Assembly (NCBI GenBank): GCA_036510225.1
Contig: DATCEH010000029.1
Span: 1 to 64,000, forward strand
Reading direction: 5' to 3'
DNA: 64,000 bases
Source: Palsa-513 sp036510225
GTDB taxonomy: Bacteria > Actinomycetota > Thermoleophilia > Solirubrobacterales > Solirubrobacteraceae
Shown here: positions 8,037-16,310 of the stretch, piece by piece
How the letters are laid out: every line of letters starts with the position of its first letter
How positions within the stretch are numbered: position 1 is the stretch's first letter
Made by a program: the position numbers and the translations under genes
The notes under the pieces: model-generated
The model's database searches: none
What the model was told of the DNA's origin: nothing
What the model saw: only the letters and a program-made list of their open reading frames with translations

Positions 8037-8130
8037 TTTATCCCTCCGTGTCAGCGCGGCTATGTGAGTGCCGGCCTGTCCTCTCGGACCAGTCCTGCCG
8101 ACCTGCTCGGCAGCGGAACCCTAGGACGCA
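8026..8130 (-). ncRNA. Guanidine-I riboswitch (ykkC subtype 1)
   Basis: Read on the minus strand, all the conserved blocks of the guanidine-I aptamer occur in order: CTAGGGTTCCG (8124-8114), a GC-rich helix closed by CCGAGCAGGTCGG, ACTGGTCCGAGAG (8093-8081), then ACGGAGGGATAAAAGCCCGGGAGA in two abutting parts (about 8049-8026). Spacing and order match the class. It controls the operon that follows and is expected to allow read-through when guanidinium is bound. The aptamer begins only a few bases after the predicted transcription start. Very unlikely to be chance. Confidence 0.96.
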
Positions 8131-8133
8131 GCC

Positions 8134-8139
8134 AATATA
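8134..8139 (-). promoter_or_regulatory. Probable -10 element of the guanidine operon
   Basis: TATATT on the minus strand lies about 10 bases before the first conserved base of the riboswitch, the right place for a -10 box. It stands out as AT-rich in a GC-rich region. No convincing TTGACA-like -35 was found 16-18 bases further upstream. Confidence 0.55.
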
Positions 8140-8380
8140 AGTTCGCGATGGCCGCCCGCGATATGTCCGGGCGTCCAGGATTTCGGGTGACCGGTTGGAC
8201 GTGCGGTCCAGGCCTGAGGGCCGATTCCGCGTCGCGCGGGGATGACCGGCGTGGATCGACGCGGCCCGGCGCGTGCAGATCGCCTGGGCCGGGTGTGCGG
8301 CTCGGTCTCAGAGACCGGATCAAGCGTGGCCGCAGCGCAGCAGGTGACGCCAGTCGCCCTGCCTGCCGCGAACACGAACA

Positions 8381-8454
8381 TCGGGGCGCCCGGATTCGAA
8401 CCGGGGACCTCGCCGACCCGAACGGCGCGCGCTACCAGGCTGCGCCACGCCCCG
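8381..8454 (-). tRNA. tRNA-Pro (anticodon CGG)
   Basis: A 74-base cloverleaf on the minus strand. The acceptor CGGGGCG pairs with CGCCCCG, followed by an unpaired A. The D arm is GCGC-AGCCTGGTA-GCGC. The anticodon stem CGCCG/CGGCG encloses loop TTCGGGT (anticodon CGG). The T arm CCCGG-TTCGAAT-CCGGG is complete. No CCA is encoded. A GATACT -10-like box lies about 12 bases upstream at 8466-8471. Confidence 0.96.
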
Positions 8455-8570
8455 ATGACCGTCCAAGTATCCCACAGGCGGACGCCCACGACCGACTCGG
8501 CGCGACGTCGCGCTCGCGCCCGGCTGGCCTGCCGTCCGTCGAAGGCCGGCGGACCGGCATACTCGGACGC

Positions 8571-9332
8571 GTGGCCGCCCTCGAGGAGATCATTGCCGCC
8601 CTGGACGTTCTGCTCGAGCCGGACGCGTTCGCAGACCACTGCCCGAATGGACTGCAGGTCCAGGGGCGGGCCGATGTTCGGAAGGTCGCGACCGGCGTCT
8701 CGGCCACTCGCGCGCTCTTCGAACGGGCGATCGACGCCGGGGCAGACCTCGTCCTCACCCATCACGGCCTGTTCTGGGACGGCGATGACCGGCGGGTCGT
8801 CGGTCGCCTCCACGACCGGTTGCGTGTACTCCTGACCGGCGACGTCAGCCTCGCCGCCTACCACCTTCCGCTCGACGGGCACGCGACGATCGGCAACAAC
8901 GCGCTGATCGCCGACGGACTCGGCTGCGTCGCCCCGGAGCCGTTCGGCGAGTACCGAGGCAGGTCGATCGGCTGCCGGGCGCGCTTTGCCGCAGACGGCA
9001 TCCCGCCAGACGAGCTGGAGGACCGGATCGCCGGGCTGACCGGCCGGCGGCCGCTCGCCTTCATGGCGGGCCCCGACCGTGTCCGGACGATCGGGATCGT
9101 CTCGGGCGCGGCGAGCGGGCACCTCGACGAGGCGGTCGCCGCCGGACTCGACGCCTTCCTCACGGGGGAGCCGGCCGAACGGGTCATGGCACAGGCCGAG
9201 GAGTCCGGGATCCATTTCATCGCGGCCGGCCACTATGCGACCGAGACGTTCGGCGTCCGGGCGCTCGGCGCCCACCTGACCGAGCGCTTCGGTATCGACC
9301 ACGTCTTCCTCGACCTCCCAAACCCGATCTGA
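8571..9332 (+). CDS. Nif3-like dinuclear metal centre protein
   Basis: A 253-aa member of the Nif3/YbgI family, of the short type without the PII-like insert. Landmarks are the N-terminal LEEIIAALDVLLEP, DHCPNGLQVQG, DLVLTHHGLFW (metal-binding histidines), YHLPLDGHATIGNN and, at the C-terminus, ESGIHFIAAGHYATETFGV with the last metal ligands. Members form toroidal hexamers with two metal ions per subunit; the biological reaction is unsettled, and the label GTP cyclohydrolase type 2 rests on few members. I chose GTG at 8571, where family similarity begins. The frame is open far upstream, but that part overlaps the tRNA gene on the other strand. Confidence 0.9.
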   Translation: MAALEEIIAALDVLLEPDAFADHCPNGLQVQGRADVRKVATGVSATRALFERAIDAGADLVLTHHGLFWDGDDRRVVGRLHDRLRVLLTGDVSLAAYHLPLDGHATIGNNALIADGLGCVAPEPFGEYRGRSIGCRARFAADGIPPDELEDRIAGLTGRRPLAFMAGPDRVRTIGIVSGAASGHLDEAVAAGLDAFLTGEPAERVMAQAEESGIHFIAAGHYATETFGVRALGAHLTERFGIDHVFLDLPNPI

Positions 9333-9477
9333 GCGGGACGGCTCCGGCTCGGGAAGGCGGCGCATCCGGGCCGCTCGCCGGCGTCAGCCGGCCGCCACCG
9401 AGACTCGGACCGACGGTCCAGTCCGGCCGTCCGGGGGTCTACGGGCCGGTAGAGACCCGATCATCCGTCCTTGGTGC

Positions 9478-9506
9478 TTGTGTGCGTCCGCTCGAGACGA
9501 TATACA
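9478..9506 (+). promoter_or_regulatory. Candidate promoter of the 58-aa gene
   Basis: TTGTGT at 9478-9483 and TATACA at 9501-9506 are 17 bases apart, a good sigma-70-type arrangement. They lie 32 bases before the start codon of the downstream small gene. Confidence 0.5.
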
Positions 9507-9537
9507 GGTCAGGTCAAGAACATAGGAGGCCGCACAG

Positions 9538-9714
9538 ATGCCGAATCACCTGACGCCCACCGAGCTTGCCCGCGAAGCCGGTCTCGAACGTCGCGACGTG
9601 ATCACCAAGTGCATGCAGATGGGCGTGCCCATCTTCCAGGGCCGGATCGACAAGAACCTGTTCCTGAGCAATCTGCGGAGCGCCACCGACCCCCGCCAGC
9701 CCGCGGAGGCCTAG
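9538..9714 (+). CDS. Small 58-aa protein, predicted helix-turn-helix-like
   Basis: ATG at 9538 is preceded by a perfect AGGAGG eight bases away, one of the strongest SD sites in the window. The protein starts MPNHLTPTELAREAGL and continues through ERRDVITKCMQMGVPIFQGR to IDKNLFLSNL, ending in a Pro/Ala tail. The first 35 residues read like a compact helix-turn-helix with a wing (LTPTELAREAGL then a recognition-like helix), similar in style to short excisionase/MerR-like DNA-binding proteins; this is only a resemblance. It stands alone between the Nif3-like gene and the convergent patatin gene, with its own promoter-like site. No function is assigned. Not membrane-bound; no signal peptide. Confidence 0.8.
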   Translation: MPNHLTPTELAREAGLERRDVITKCMQMGVPIFQGRIDKNLFLSNLRSATDPRQPAEA

Positions 9715-9867
9715 CCCCGGACGACCGATCAAAACCCGCGGGTCGGGCCCGGACGCACGGCACCGGGAACCTGTGCCGGCGCTCAGACGCCGACGGACGA
9801 GCGTCCGACGTCGGTCACGACGCAGCTCGGAGCCCGATCCGAACCGGCCCGCGGCGGATCGGTCGCC

Positions 9868-11148
9868 TTACCCCTGGCTGCTCTGGCGCAGCAGCGTCGT
9901 CGTCGTCTGTTCGAGGATCTTCCGCCAGGCGCGGGTCTTCTCCGGCTCGTCATCGAAGTGCTCGAGGACCTGGCGAACCCGGGTTGCCGAGATCTCGATC
10001 CCGTGGCGGGCGCAGACCTCCTTGAGCGAGTCGTAGTCCCCGGCCAGCTTCAGGGTCACCGACTGGAAACCGTGGCGGGCGATCGCGATCCGCTTCGTGA
10101 AGTCCATGATCGCCGTCTCGAACATCAGCTCGTCGTCGACCTCCGGCTCGATCAGGACGATGTCGACCCCGGGGTAGCGCTCCTCCCACCGGCGGGCCAT
10201 CTCGTGGAGCCTCTGGTGGGCGAACATCTTGAAGGCCTGGTATCCGATCTGCGGGAAGCCCATGTCCGACACCCGGCGAGGCCGTGGCCCCCGCCAGGTC
10301 ATCACGGTCTTGCGAAAGTCGTTGACGTATGGGACGAGGGGGTTGATCACGACGACCAGCTTCGCCCCGCGTTCGATCGCGATGTCGAGGTTCGTCGTCG
10401 AGACGATCCCCCCGTCGATCAGCTCGCGGCCCTTGACCATGACCGGTGAGTAGACGACCGGCAGGGCCGTCGATGCCCGGACGGCGGTCGAGATCGGGAC
10501 GTCGTCCCAGTCGGGCCCACCGAAGACGACCCGCTCGCAGGTATCCAGATCGGTGGCCACGACATACAGCTCGCGAGCCAGCGTCCGGAAGTCGTCGGTC
10601 CGGCTGGGATCCGCCGCCAGTACCTTGCGGACGTAGTCCTCCATGCCGCCGCCGGTGTAGAAGCCCGACGGGAGGGACTCGGCCAGGCCGAAGAGCATGT
10701 CGACGACCGACGTCGGGCCGATCCCGCCGCCGAGCAGACGCCCGGCGAGAACAGCCGCCCGCAGCGGCAGGACGGCGCCCTTGCGGGCGTACTCGAGGAC
10801 GTCGACCCGCAGGAGAGTGCCGATGTCGATGTCTCGCAGCGACGCCGGCCCCCGGCTGACGGCGCGCATCATCTCCTCCGGCCTGATCCCGTTGGCGGCG
10901 AGCGAGGCGATGAACGAGCCGGCCGACGTACCGACGAAGACATCGAAGTCGTTGACCGTGGAGTTGACGCTGAGCAGGTCCAGCGCCCGGAGTGCGCCGA
11001 TCTCGTAGACGCCGCCGGTGAATCCCCCACCGCCGAGGACGAGCGCCGTCTTCGACGGGCGCGCCCGTCGGGCCGGGCCGCGGGCCCGCGTGGACCGCGG
11101 GCCGACCCGCTGTTCACCGGCGGATGCGAGCTTGACTACGTTTCCCAT
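9868..11148 (-). CDS. Patatin-like phospholipase
   Basis: A 426-aa cytoplasmic or peripheral lipid acyl hydrolase. After a basic N-terminus come the oxyanion glycines LVLGGGGFTGG (residues 37-46), the nucleophile motif GTSAGS with S75, and the catalytic DGG with D245 in ELIDGGIVS. This gives the Ser-Asp dyad of patatins. The C-terminal 150 residues (HQRLHEMARRWEERYPG onwards) are rich in charged residues and not part of the core fold. I chose ATG at 11148-11146; the frame is open upstream but opposes the DacB gene. It converges with the 58-aa gene and diverges from the peptidase gene. Substrate unknown; membrane phospholipids are typical. Confidence 0.9.
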   Translation of the reverse strand: MGNVVKLASAGEQRVGPRSTRARGPARRARPSKTALVLGGGGFTGGVYEIGALRALDLLSVNSTVNDFDVFVGTSAGSFIASLAANGIRPEEMMRAVSRGPASLRDIDIGTLLRVDVLEYARKGAVLPLRAAVLAGRLLGGGIGPTSVVDMLFGLAESLPSGFYTGGGMEDYVRKVLAADPSRTDDFRTLARELYVVATDLDTCERVVFGGPDWDDVPISTAVRASTALPVVYSPVMVKGRELIDGGIVSTTNLDIAIERGAKLVVVINPLVPYVNDFRKTVMTWRGPRPRRVSDMGFPQIGYQAFKMFAHQRLHEMARRWEERYPGVDIVLIEPEVDDELMFETAIMDFTKRIAIARHGFQSVTLKLAGDYDSLKEVCARHGIEISATRVRQVLEHFDDEPEKTRAWRKILEQTTTTLLRQSSQG

Positions 11149-11286
11149 CGTCAACCGATCATACGTCTGTGGCTGGCTCCGCCCGAACGGCAGCCCCTCA
11201 ACCGCGCCCGAACCGCTCGACCCGACCTCCGACGCCAGACCCGAGTGCGCCACCGGGACCAGGCCGCGGCCTATGCTCCGTGACGC

Positions 11287-12816
11287 TTGACCGGAGCTCT
11301 GCGCCTGTTCCTGCCCGTCGTCCTGCTCGCCTCGCTGGCCGGCGTGTCGACGACCGCCGTCCCGAGCGCCAGCTCCGCCCGTACCCCCGCCCCGAAGGCC
11401 GCCTCCGGTCATGCCGGCGGCGCGAGCGCCAGCTCGGCCCGTACCCCCGCCCCGAAGGCCGCCTCCGGTCATGCCGGCGCCGCGAGCGCCGGCTCGGCTG
11501 CCACGAAGTCCGGCTCCGACCGCGCCGGCACCCCGACGCCGCGCGCCGGGCGGGCGACGGCCGCTTCGACCGGCGGAGCGAGCCCGACGGCCGCTTCGAC
11601 CGGTGGCGCGACTCCGACGGCTCCGGTCTCGCGCCCGACGACCGGTCCGCCGACTGCCCAGCTGGCCAAGCTCCGCGCGACGCTCGGCACCGAGATGCAC
11701 CACGCCGGAAAGTCGTCAGGGGCCTATGTCGTCGACCTGACCACCGGCCAGGTTCTCTACTCGCTTCATCCGACGACCCCGCGGATCCCGGCGTCGGTCG
11801 AGAAGCTCTACACGACGTCGACAGTGCTCGCCAGGTTCGGCCCGGCCACCCAGCTGCAGACGAGCGTGCTCGGCGTCGGCAGCGCCGACGACAAGGGCGT
11901 CTGGACGGGGAACCTCTACGTCCACGGCGGCGGCGACCCGACCTTCGGCACGGACTCGCCGCCCGGTAGCCAGGCGACACCGACGATCCTCGCGTCAGCC
12001 CTCCTCGCCGCGACCGGGATCACGCGCGTCGACGGCGCCGTGATCGGCGACGAGACGCTGTTCGACCAGCGGCGGGGGGATCCGTCGAGCGGCTACCTTC
12101 CCGACTCGGAGCTCGACGGCGAGCTGAGCGGGCTGGCCGACGACCATGGCAGCCTCGGCGGCCTCTCCTCCCCCGCGGTATTCGCCGCCTCCCAGGTCGC
12201 GAAGGCCCTCCGGGCGTCCGGGGTCGCCGTGACCGGCCGCACCGGCGTCGGGCCGACCCCGAAGGGCGCCCGCCTGCTGGCAGGCGTGAAGTCGCCGAAC
12301 CTGGCGACGATCATCGCGCTGACCGATCAGCCGTCGGACAACTTCTACGCCGAGACCCTGCTCAAGGATCTCGGCGCCTACTACGGGTCCGGCGGCTCGA
12401 GCGCAGCGGGAGCCGCCGTCGTCCGGGCGTGGCTCGCCCAGCTCGGGATCCGCCCGCACCTGGTCGACGGGTCGGGCCTCTCGCCCACCGACCGGACCAC
12501 CCCAGAGCAGATCGTGACCCTCCTGGCCGACCTCAAACCCAACGCCGCCGGACCGCTCGCCCCGATCGGCGCGGCCCTGATGGCGGCCCTCCCGGTCGCC
12601 GGACGGAGCGGGACGCTCGCCGACCGGATGCAGAAGACCCCGGCCGCCGGGAGATGCCAGGCGAAGACCGGCACGCTGACCGGGGTCTCCAACCTCGCCG
12701 GCGTCTGCGACGGGCGCTATGCGTTCGCCTTCCTGATGAACCAGATCGGCGACACCAAGGCCCATACGCTCCAGGACGACATGACCGAGGCGATCGCCGC
12801 CCTCACGCCGGGCTGA
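11287..12816 (+). CDS. dacB: D-alanyl-D-alanine carboxypeptidase/endopeptidase, S13 family (PBP4/DacB)
   Basis: A 509-aa exported penicillin-binding protein. A signal peptide (LRLFLPVVLLASLAGVS) is followed by a 100-residue Ala/Ser/Thr/Pro linker made of repeats: a 20-residue unit at 29-48 and 49-68, and a 10-residue unit at 91-100 and 101-110. The S13 domain shows all three active-site motifs: SVEK (S170, K173), SDN in QPSDNFYAE, and KTG in AKTGTLTGVS. It trims or cuts D-Ala peptide cross-links in cell-wall peptidoglycan outside the membrane. The start is TTG at 11287; no clear SD was seen, so the start may be slightly off. It diverges from the patatin gene. Confidence 0.93.
   Translation: MTGALRLFLPVVLLASLAGVSTTAVPSASSARTPAPKAASGHAGGASASSARTPAPKAASGHAGAASAGSAATKSGSDRAGTPTPRAGRATAASTGGASPTAASTGGATPTAPVSRPTTGPPTAQLAKLRATLGTEMHHAGKSSGAYVVDLTTGQVLYSLHPTTPRIPASVEKLYTTSTVLARFGPATQLQTSVLGVGSADDKGVWTGNLYVHGGGDPTFGTDSPPGSQATPTILASALLAATGITRVDGAVIGDETLFDQRRGDPSSGYLPDSELDGELSGLADDHGSLGGLSSPAVFAASQVAKALRASGVAVTGRTGVGPTPKGARLLAGVKSPNLATIIALTDQPSDNFYAETLLKDLGAYYGSGGSSAAGAAVVRAWLAQLGIRPHLVDGSGLSPTDRTTPEQIVTLLADLKPNAAGPLAPIGAALMAALPVAGRSGTLADRMQKTPAAGRCQAKTGTLTGVSNLAGVCDGRYAFAFLMNQIGDTKAHTLQDDMTEAIAALTPG
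11371..11490. repeat. Tandem 60-bp direct repeat, two copies, in dacB
   Basis: Copies at 11371-11430 and 11431-11490 differ at only a few bases. A second, 30-bp tandem pair follows at about 11557-11616. Both encode the periplasmic linker, so copy number can change by slippage without breaking the frame. Confidence 0.9.
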
Positions 12817-12997
12817 CGTGACGGATCTCGCCGAAGTGTCCGCACAGACCACGGCGCTCAGCGGGCGCCAAGGCCCTCGAGTAGGCCCTCAGATGAGACG
12901 GACGCACCCTCGCCGGTCGTCGACCCCGGCACGCCGATCGCGCTCGAGTGCGCGACGCGGCGCCGCGTGATGTCGGTGAGCGACCGCGCGGACCGGA

Positions 12998-15043
12998 TCA
13001 CTCATGCAGGCCGACCCGCTCGACCAGTCCGGCCTCGTCGAGCACGGCCACGCCCAGCCGCTCGGCCTTCTCGAGCTTCGAGCCGGCGCTCTCGCCGGCG
13101 ACCACGAAGTCCGTCTTCTTGGAGACCCCGGTCGTCACCCGTCCGCCGGCCCCGACGATCAGCTCGGTGGCCTGCTCGCGCGAGAGCGTCGGCAGGGTCC
13201 CCGTGAGGACGACCGTCAGACCGGCGAGCGGTCCCTCGCCCGGCGGCGGGCCGGCCTCGGTGAAGCACAGCCCGGCCGCCCGCAGGCGGTCGATCTGCTC
13301 GCGCATCGCCGGCTCGGCCAGCTGCCCGGCGATCGTCTCGGCCATCTTCGCCCCGATCCCCGGCGTAGCTTCGATCTCCTGCGGCGTGGCCGCCAGCAGG
13401 GCGTCGATCCCCCGAAACCGCCGTGCCAGGTTCTGTCCCGTGACCGCGCCGACCTCCTCGATCCCGAGCGCGAACAGCACGCGGCCGAAGGACCGCTCAC
13501 GCGACGCGGAGATCGCGGCGATCAGGTTCGCCGCCGAGACGTCGGCGTAGCGGTCGAGCTCGGTCAGCTGGTCCGCCGTCAACTCGTAGATGTCCGGCGC
13601 CGTCGTGATCAACCCACGGGCCTGGAGCGCGGCGACCTGCTTCTCGCCGAGGCCGTCGATGTCCATCGCCCCGCGCGAGACGAAGTGCTTGAGCAGCTGC
13701 CACTGGCGCCCCCGGCAGACCGGGTTCGGGCACTTCGTGAAGACGGCGTCCGCCGGCTTGACGGTCGGCGTCCCGCAGACCGGGCACGCCGCCGGCGGCC
13801 CGGGCGGCGGCGAGCGATCCGCGCGCCCGACTGCACCCGGCGCCGGCGAGACGACCTGGGGGATCACGTCGCCGGCACGCAGGACGATCACCTCGTCGCC
13901 GGGACGGACGTCCTTGCGGCGGAGGTCCTCCTCGTTGTGGAGCGTCGCCAGCTTGACCGTCACGCCGCCGACGACGACCGGCTCGAGCTCGGCGAACGGA
14001 TGGAGGTCGCCGAACTTGCCGACGTTCCAGTGGACCGCCCGCAGCGACGTCTTCGCCGTCGTCGGCGGGAACTTCCAGGCCACCGCCCACCGCGGATCCC
14101 GCCCGACTGCACCGAGCCGGCGCTGGAGCTCGTGGTCTGAGACCTTGATCACGACGCCGTCGATCTCGAAGTCGAGCCGACCCCGTCGCTGCTCCCAGGC
14201 CAGGCACTGGCCGACGACCTCGTCCTCCCCGTGGAGCAGCTGGATGTCCGGGTTGACCGGAAAGCCGGCCGTCCGCAGCCAGGCCAGAGCCTCCCACTGG
14301 CTGCCCAGCTCGAGACCCTCGGTCACGCCGACCGCGTAGGCCAGCATCGAGAGGGGACGCTCCGCGGCCAGCGCCGGGTCGAGCTGGCGGATCGTCCCGG
14401 CGGCCGAGTTCCGCGGGTTCATGAAGGTCTGCAGTCCGGCGGCCGCCCGGCGCTCGTTGAGCGCGGCGAAGTCCGGCAGCGACATGTAGATCTCGCCGCG
14501 CACCTCGACCAGCGGCGGCCCGTCGGCGATCCGCAGGGGGATCTGGGCGATCGTGCGCAGGTTGTGGGTCACGTCCTCGCCGATCTCGCCGTTCCCCCGG
14601 GTCGCCCCCCGCTCGAAGACGCCGTCGCGATAGACCAGGGAGATCGCCAGCCCGTCGATCTTCGGCTCGCAGACGAACTCGAAGGCCGGCTCGTCGATTC
14701 CCTCCCGCGCGAGGTGCCCCCGCATCCGCGAGACCCAGCCGCGGAGCTCGTCCTCCGACCGGACGTTCGCCAGGGAGAGCATCGGTCGCAGGTGGGTGAC
14801 CTTGCCGAGCCGGCTGACCGGCTCGCCGCCGACCCGCTGGGTCGGCGAGTCCGGCGTGACGAGGCCCGGGTCGGCCGCTTCGATCGCACGCAGCTCGTCG
14901 AACAGGGCGTCGTATTCGTCGTCGCCGATCTCCGGGTCGTCGAGCACGTAGTACCGCCGCTCGTGGTGGACGAGCAGCCGCCGCAGCTCCGCGGCTCGCC
15001 CGGCGGCGCCCGGCGACGGGGACGCGGGGGACTCGTCAGTCAT
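12998..15043 (-). CDS. ligA: NAD-dependent DNA ligase LigA
   Basis: A 681-aa protein with the full bacterial ligase layout. The Ia domain has YYVLDDPEIGDDEYD. The adenylation domain has its lysine at K128 (CEPKIDG). An OB-fold follows, then a four-cysteine zinc site (CPVCG and CPNPVC), helix-hairpin-helix repeats (LFALGIEEVGAVTGQNLARRF and later ATPGIGAKMAE) and a C-terminal BRCT domain (LTVVLTGTLPTLSREQA, SKLEKAERLGV). It seals nicks in replication and repair using NAD. Length matches the family. The gene overlaps the 3' end of surE by eight bases, which suggests one transcript. Confidence 0.98.
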   Translation of the reverse strand: MTDESPASPSPGAAGRAAELRRLLVHHERRYYVLDDPEIGDDEYDALFDELRAIEAADPGLVTPDSPTQRVGGEPVSRLGKVTHLRPMLSLANVRSEDELRGWVSRMRGHLAREGIDEPAFEFVCEPKIDGLAISLVYRDGVFERGATRGNGEIGEDVTHNLRTIAQIPLRIADGPPLVEVRGEIYMSLPDFAALNERRAAAGLQTFMNPRNSAAGTIRQLDPALAAERPLSMLAYAVGVTEGLELGSQWEALAWLRTAGFPVNPDIQLLHGEDEVVGQCLAWEQRRGRLDFEIDGVVIKVSDHELQRRLGAVGRDPRWAVAWKFPPTTAKTSLRAVHWNVGKFGDLHPFAELEPVVVGGVTVKLATLHNEEDLRRKDVRPGDEVIVLRAGDVIPQVVSPAPGAVGRADRSPPPGPPAACPVCGTPTVKPADAVFTKCPNPVCRGRQWQLLKHFVSRGAMDIDGLGEKQVAALQARGLITTAPDIYELTADQLTELDRYADVSAANLIAAISASRERSFGRVLFALGIEEVGAVTGQNLARRFRGIDALLAATPQEIEATPGIGAKMAETIAGQLAEPAMREQIDRLRAAGLCFTEAGPPPGEGPLAGLTVVLTGTLPTLSREQATELIVGAGGRVTTGVSKKTDFVVAGESAGSKLEKAERLGVAVLDEAGLVERVGLHE

Positions 15044-15836
15044 CCAGCAGGCGCTCGAGCTCGAACTCCCGCAACAGCTCGATCCCCGGCACGTGTGTCA
15101 GGTCGAAGTGGATCGGCGTCAGGGCGATCCGCCCTGCGGCGACCGCCGCCAGGTCTGTGCCGACCTCGTCGTGGTAGCCGGGATCCGTGCCGTAGACCCA
15201 GTAGCGCCGGCGGACCCCCTCCTCATGCTCGAGCCGCAGCTCGTCGCGATAGATCCGCTTGCCCAGGCGGGTGACATCCACCCCGTCGGGCGTCCCCCCG
15301 GGCACGTTGATGTTGAGCAGCGTCCCAGGCGGCAGCGGCCGCGACTCGAGCGTCGCGACCAGTCGACCGACGAACCGTGCCGCCAGGCTGAAGTCGTAGC
15401 CCGACCCGACGCTGAAGTCGAGCTCCCGGGAGAGCGACTGCTGGGACACCGCAACCCCCGGGACGCCGAGTACCAGCCCCTCGAGCGCGGCGGCGACCGT
15501 TCCGGAGTAGGTGATGTCGTCGCCCATGTTCGCCCCGTGGTTGATCCCCGAGACGACGAGGTCCAAGCGGAAGTCGTCGATCAGCCCGAGCTGGGCAAGT
15601 CGCACGCAGTCGACCGGGGTCCCGTCGGTCGCGTACCCGACGCTCCCGTCGCCGAAGTCGACCTCGGTCACCCAGAGCGGCCGGCGGGTCGTGATCGACC
15701 GTGCCATCGCCGAGCGATTCCCGTCCGGCGCGATCACGACAAGCCGGACGCAGTCCAGGCCGTGGAGGGCGCGCCGCAGGCTCTGCAGCCCGTCGGCCTC
15801 GATTCCGTCGTCGTTGGTCAGCAGGACGTTGAGCAC
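15036..15836 (-). CDS. surE: 5'/3'-nucleotidase SurE
   Basis: A 266-aa survival protein E. The hallmark N-terminus reads NVLLTNDDGIEADGL with the metal-binding DD pair, then VVIAPDGNRSAM, ATDGTPVDCVRL, the VSGINHGANMGDDITYSGTV stretch and NINVPGG. SurE removes phosphate from nucleoside monophosphates and short polyphosphates in the cytoplasm. GTG at 15836-15834 places the conserved NVLLTNDDG two residues after the start; the longer open frame upstream overlaps the small zinc-ribbon ORF in another frame. It lies immediately upstream of ligA, with an eight-base overlap. Confidence 0.96.
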   Translation of the reverse strand: MLNVLLTNDDGIEADGLQSLRRALHGLDCVRLVVIAPDGNRSAMARSITTRRPLWVTEVDFGDGSVGYATDGTPVDCVRLAQLGLIDDFRLDLVVSGINHGANMGDDITYSGTVAAALEGLVLGVPGVAVSQQSLSRELDFSVGSGYDFSLAARFVGRLVATLESRPLPPGTLLNINVPGGTPDGVDVTRLGKRIYRDELRLEHEEGVRRRYWVYGTDPGYHDEVGTDLAAVAAGRIALTPIHFDLTHVPGIELLREFELERLLDD

Positions 15837-15849
15837 ACCCGCAGGATAT

Positions 15850-16155
15850 TCACGCCGGCTCCGACCCCGGCCCGCGCGGGCCGTCGTTCTCGGTGGCGTG
15901 CTCCGGGCTTGACCCCCGGTCGGCGCCGGTGCCCTGGTGGTCTGCCCGCCCGTAGAGAGCCTCGCGGACCTGGCTCTCGTAGAGCTGCGGCGATCCCGCG
16001 CCGCGGTCGGTCCGGGCGCGTTGGGCGAGCTGCGCGAGACCCCACACCTGACGCAGGCGTCCACCGCAGAACTCGCATCTCACGTCGTCATCGCTCCCCC
16101 GCGAGAGCTTGCCACGCCTACCACACGATTCACACCGCGACAGGGGGATGGGCAC
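15850..16155 (-). CDS. Small zinc-ribbon-like protein (uncertain)
   Basis: About 101 codons on the minus strand, just upstream of surE. The first half holds two CxxC knuckles, SRCESCGRRGK and VRCEFCGGRLRQV, 21 residues apart, the pattern of a zinc ribbon. After it comes a short helix-like segment (VWGLAQLAQRARTD) and a polar disordered tail. GTG at 16155 is the start closest to the cysteines; the frame stays open to 16197. The spacing of both CxxC pairs argues against chance. No SD or homologue is known to me. It ends 13 bases before surE, so the two could be cotranscribed. No function is assigned. Confidence 0.5.
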   Translation of the reverse strand: MPIPLSRCESCGRRGKLSRGSDDDVRCEFCGGRLRQVWGLAQLAQRARTDRGAGSPQLYESQVREALYGRADHQGTGADRGSSPEHATENDGPRGPGSEPA

Positions 16156-16310
16156 CACGGTCCTTGGCTCGAGATCGAAGGCGGACGCCAGTATCACGAG
16201 CTCCCCCGCGAAGCGTGCCTGTCCTGGGCACCAATGCGGCGACGGGCTGATCGGGCTCCTACCGTTCTAGCACACCGGCCCGTCCGGCGGCGGGGTCCGG
16301 ACGCAGCCGC

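Noticed and set aside
8064..8570. N-terminal extension of the Nif3-like frame
   Set aside because: It runs antisense to the riboswitch promoter and the tRNA gene and shows no Nif3 similarity before 8571.
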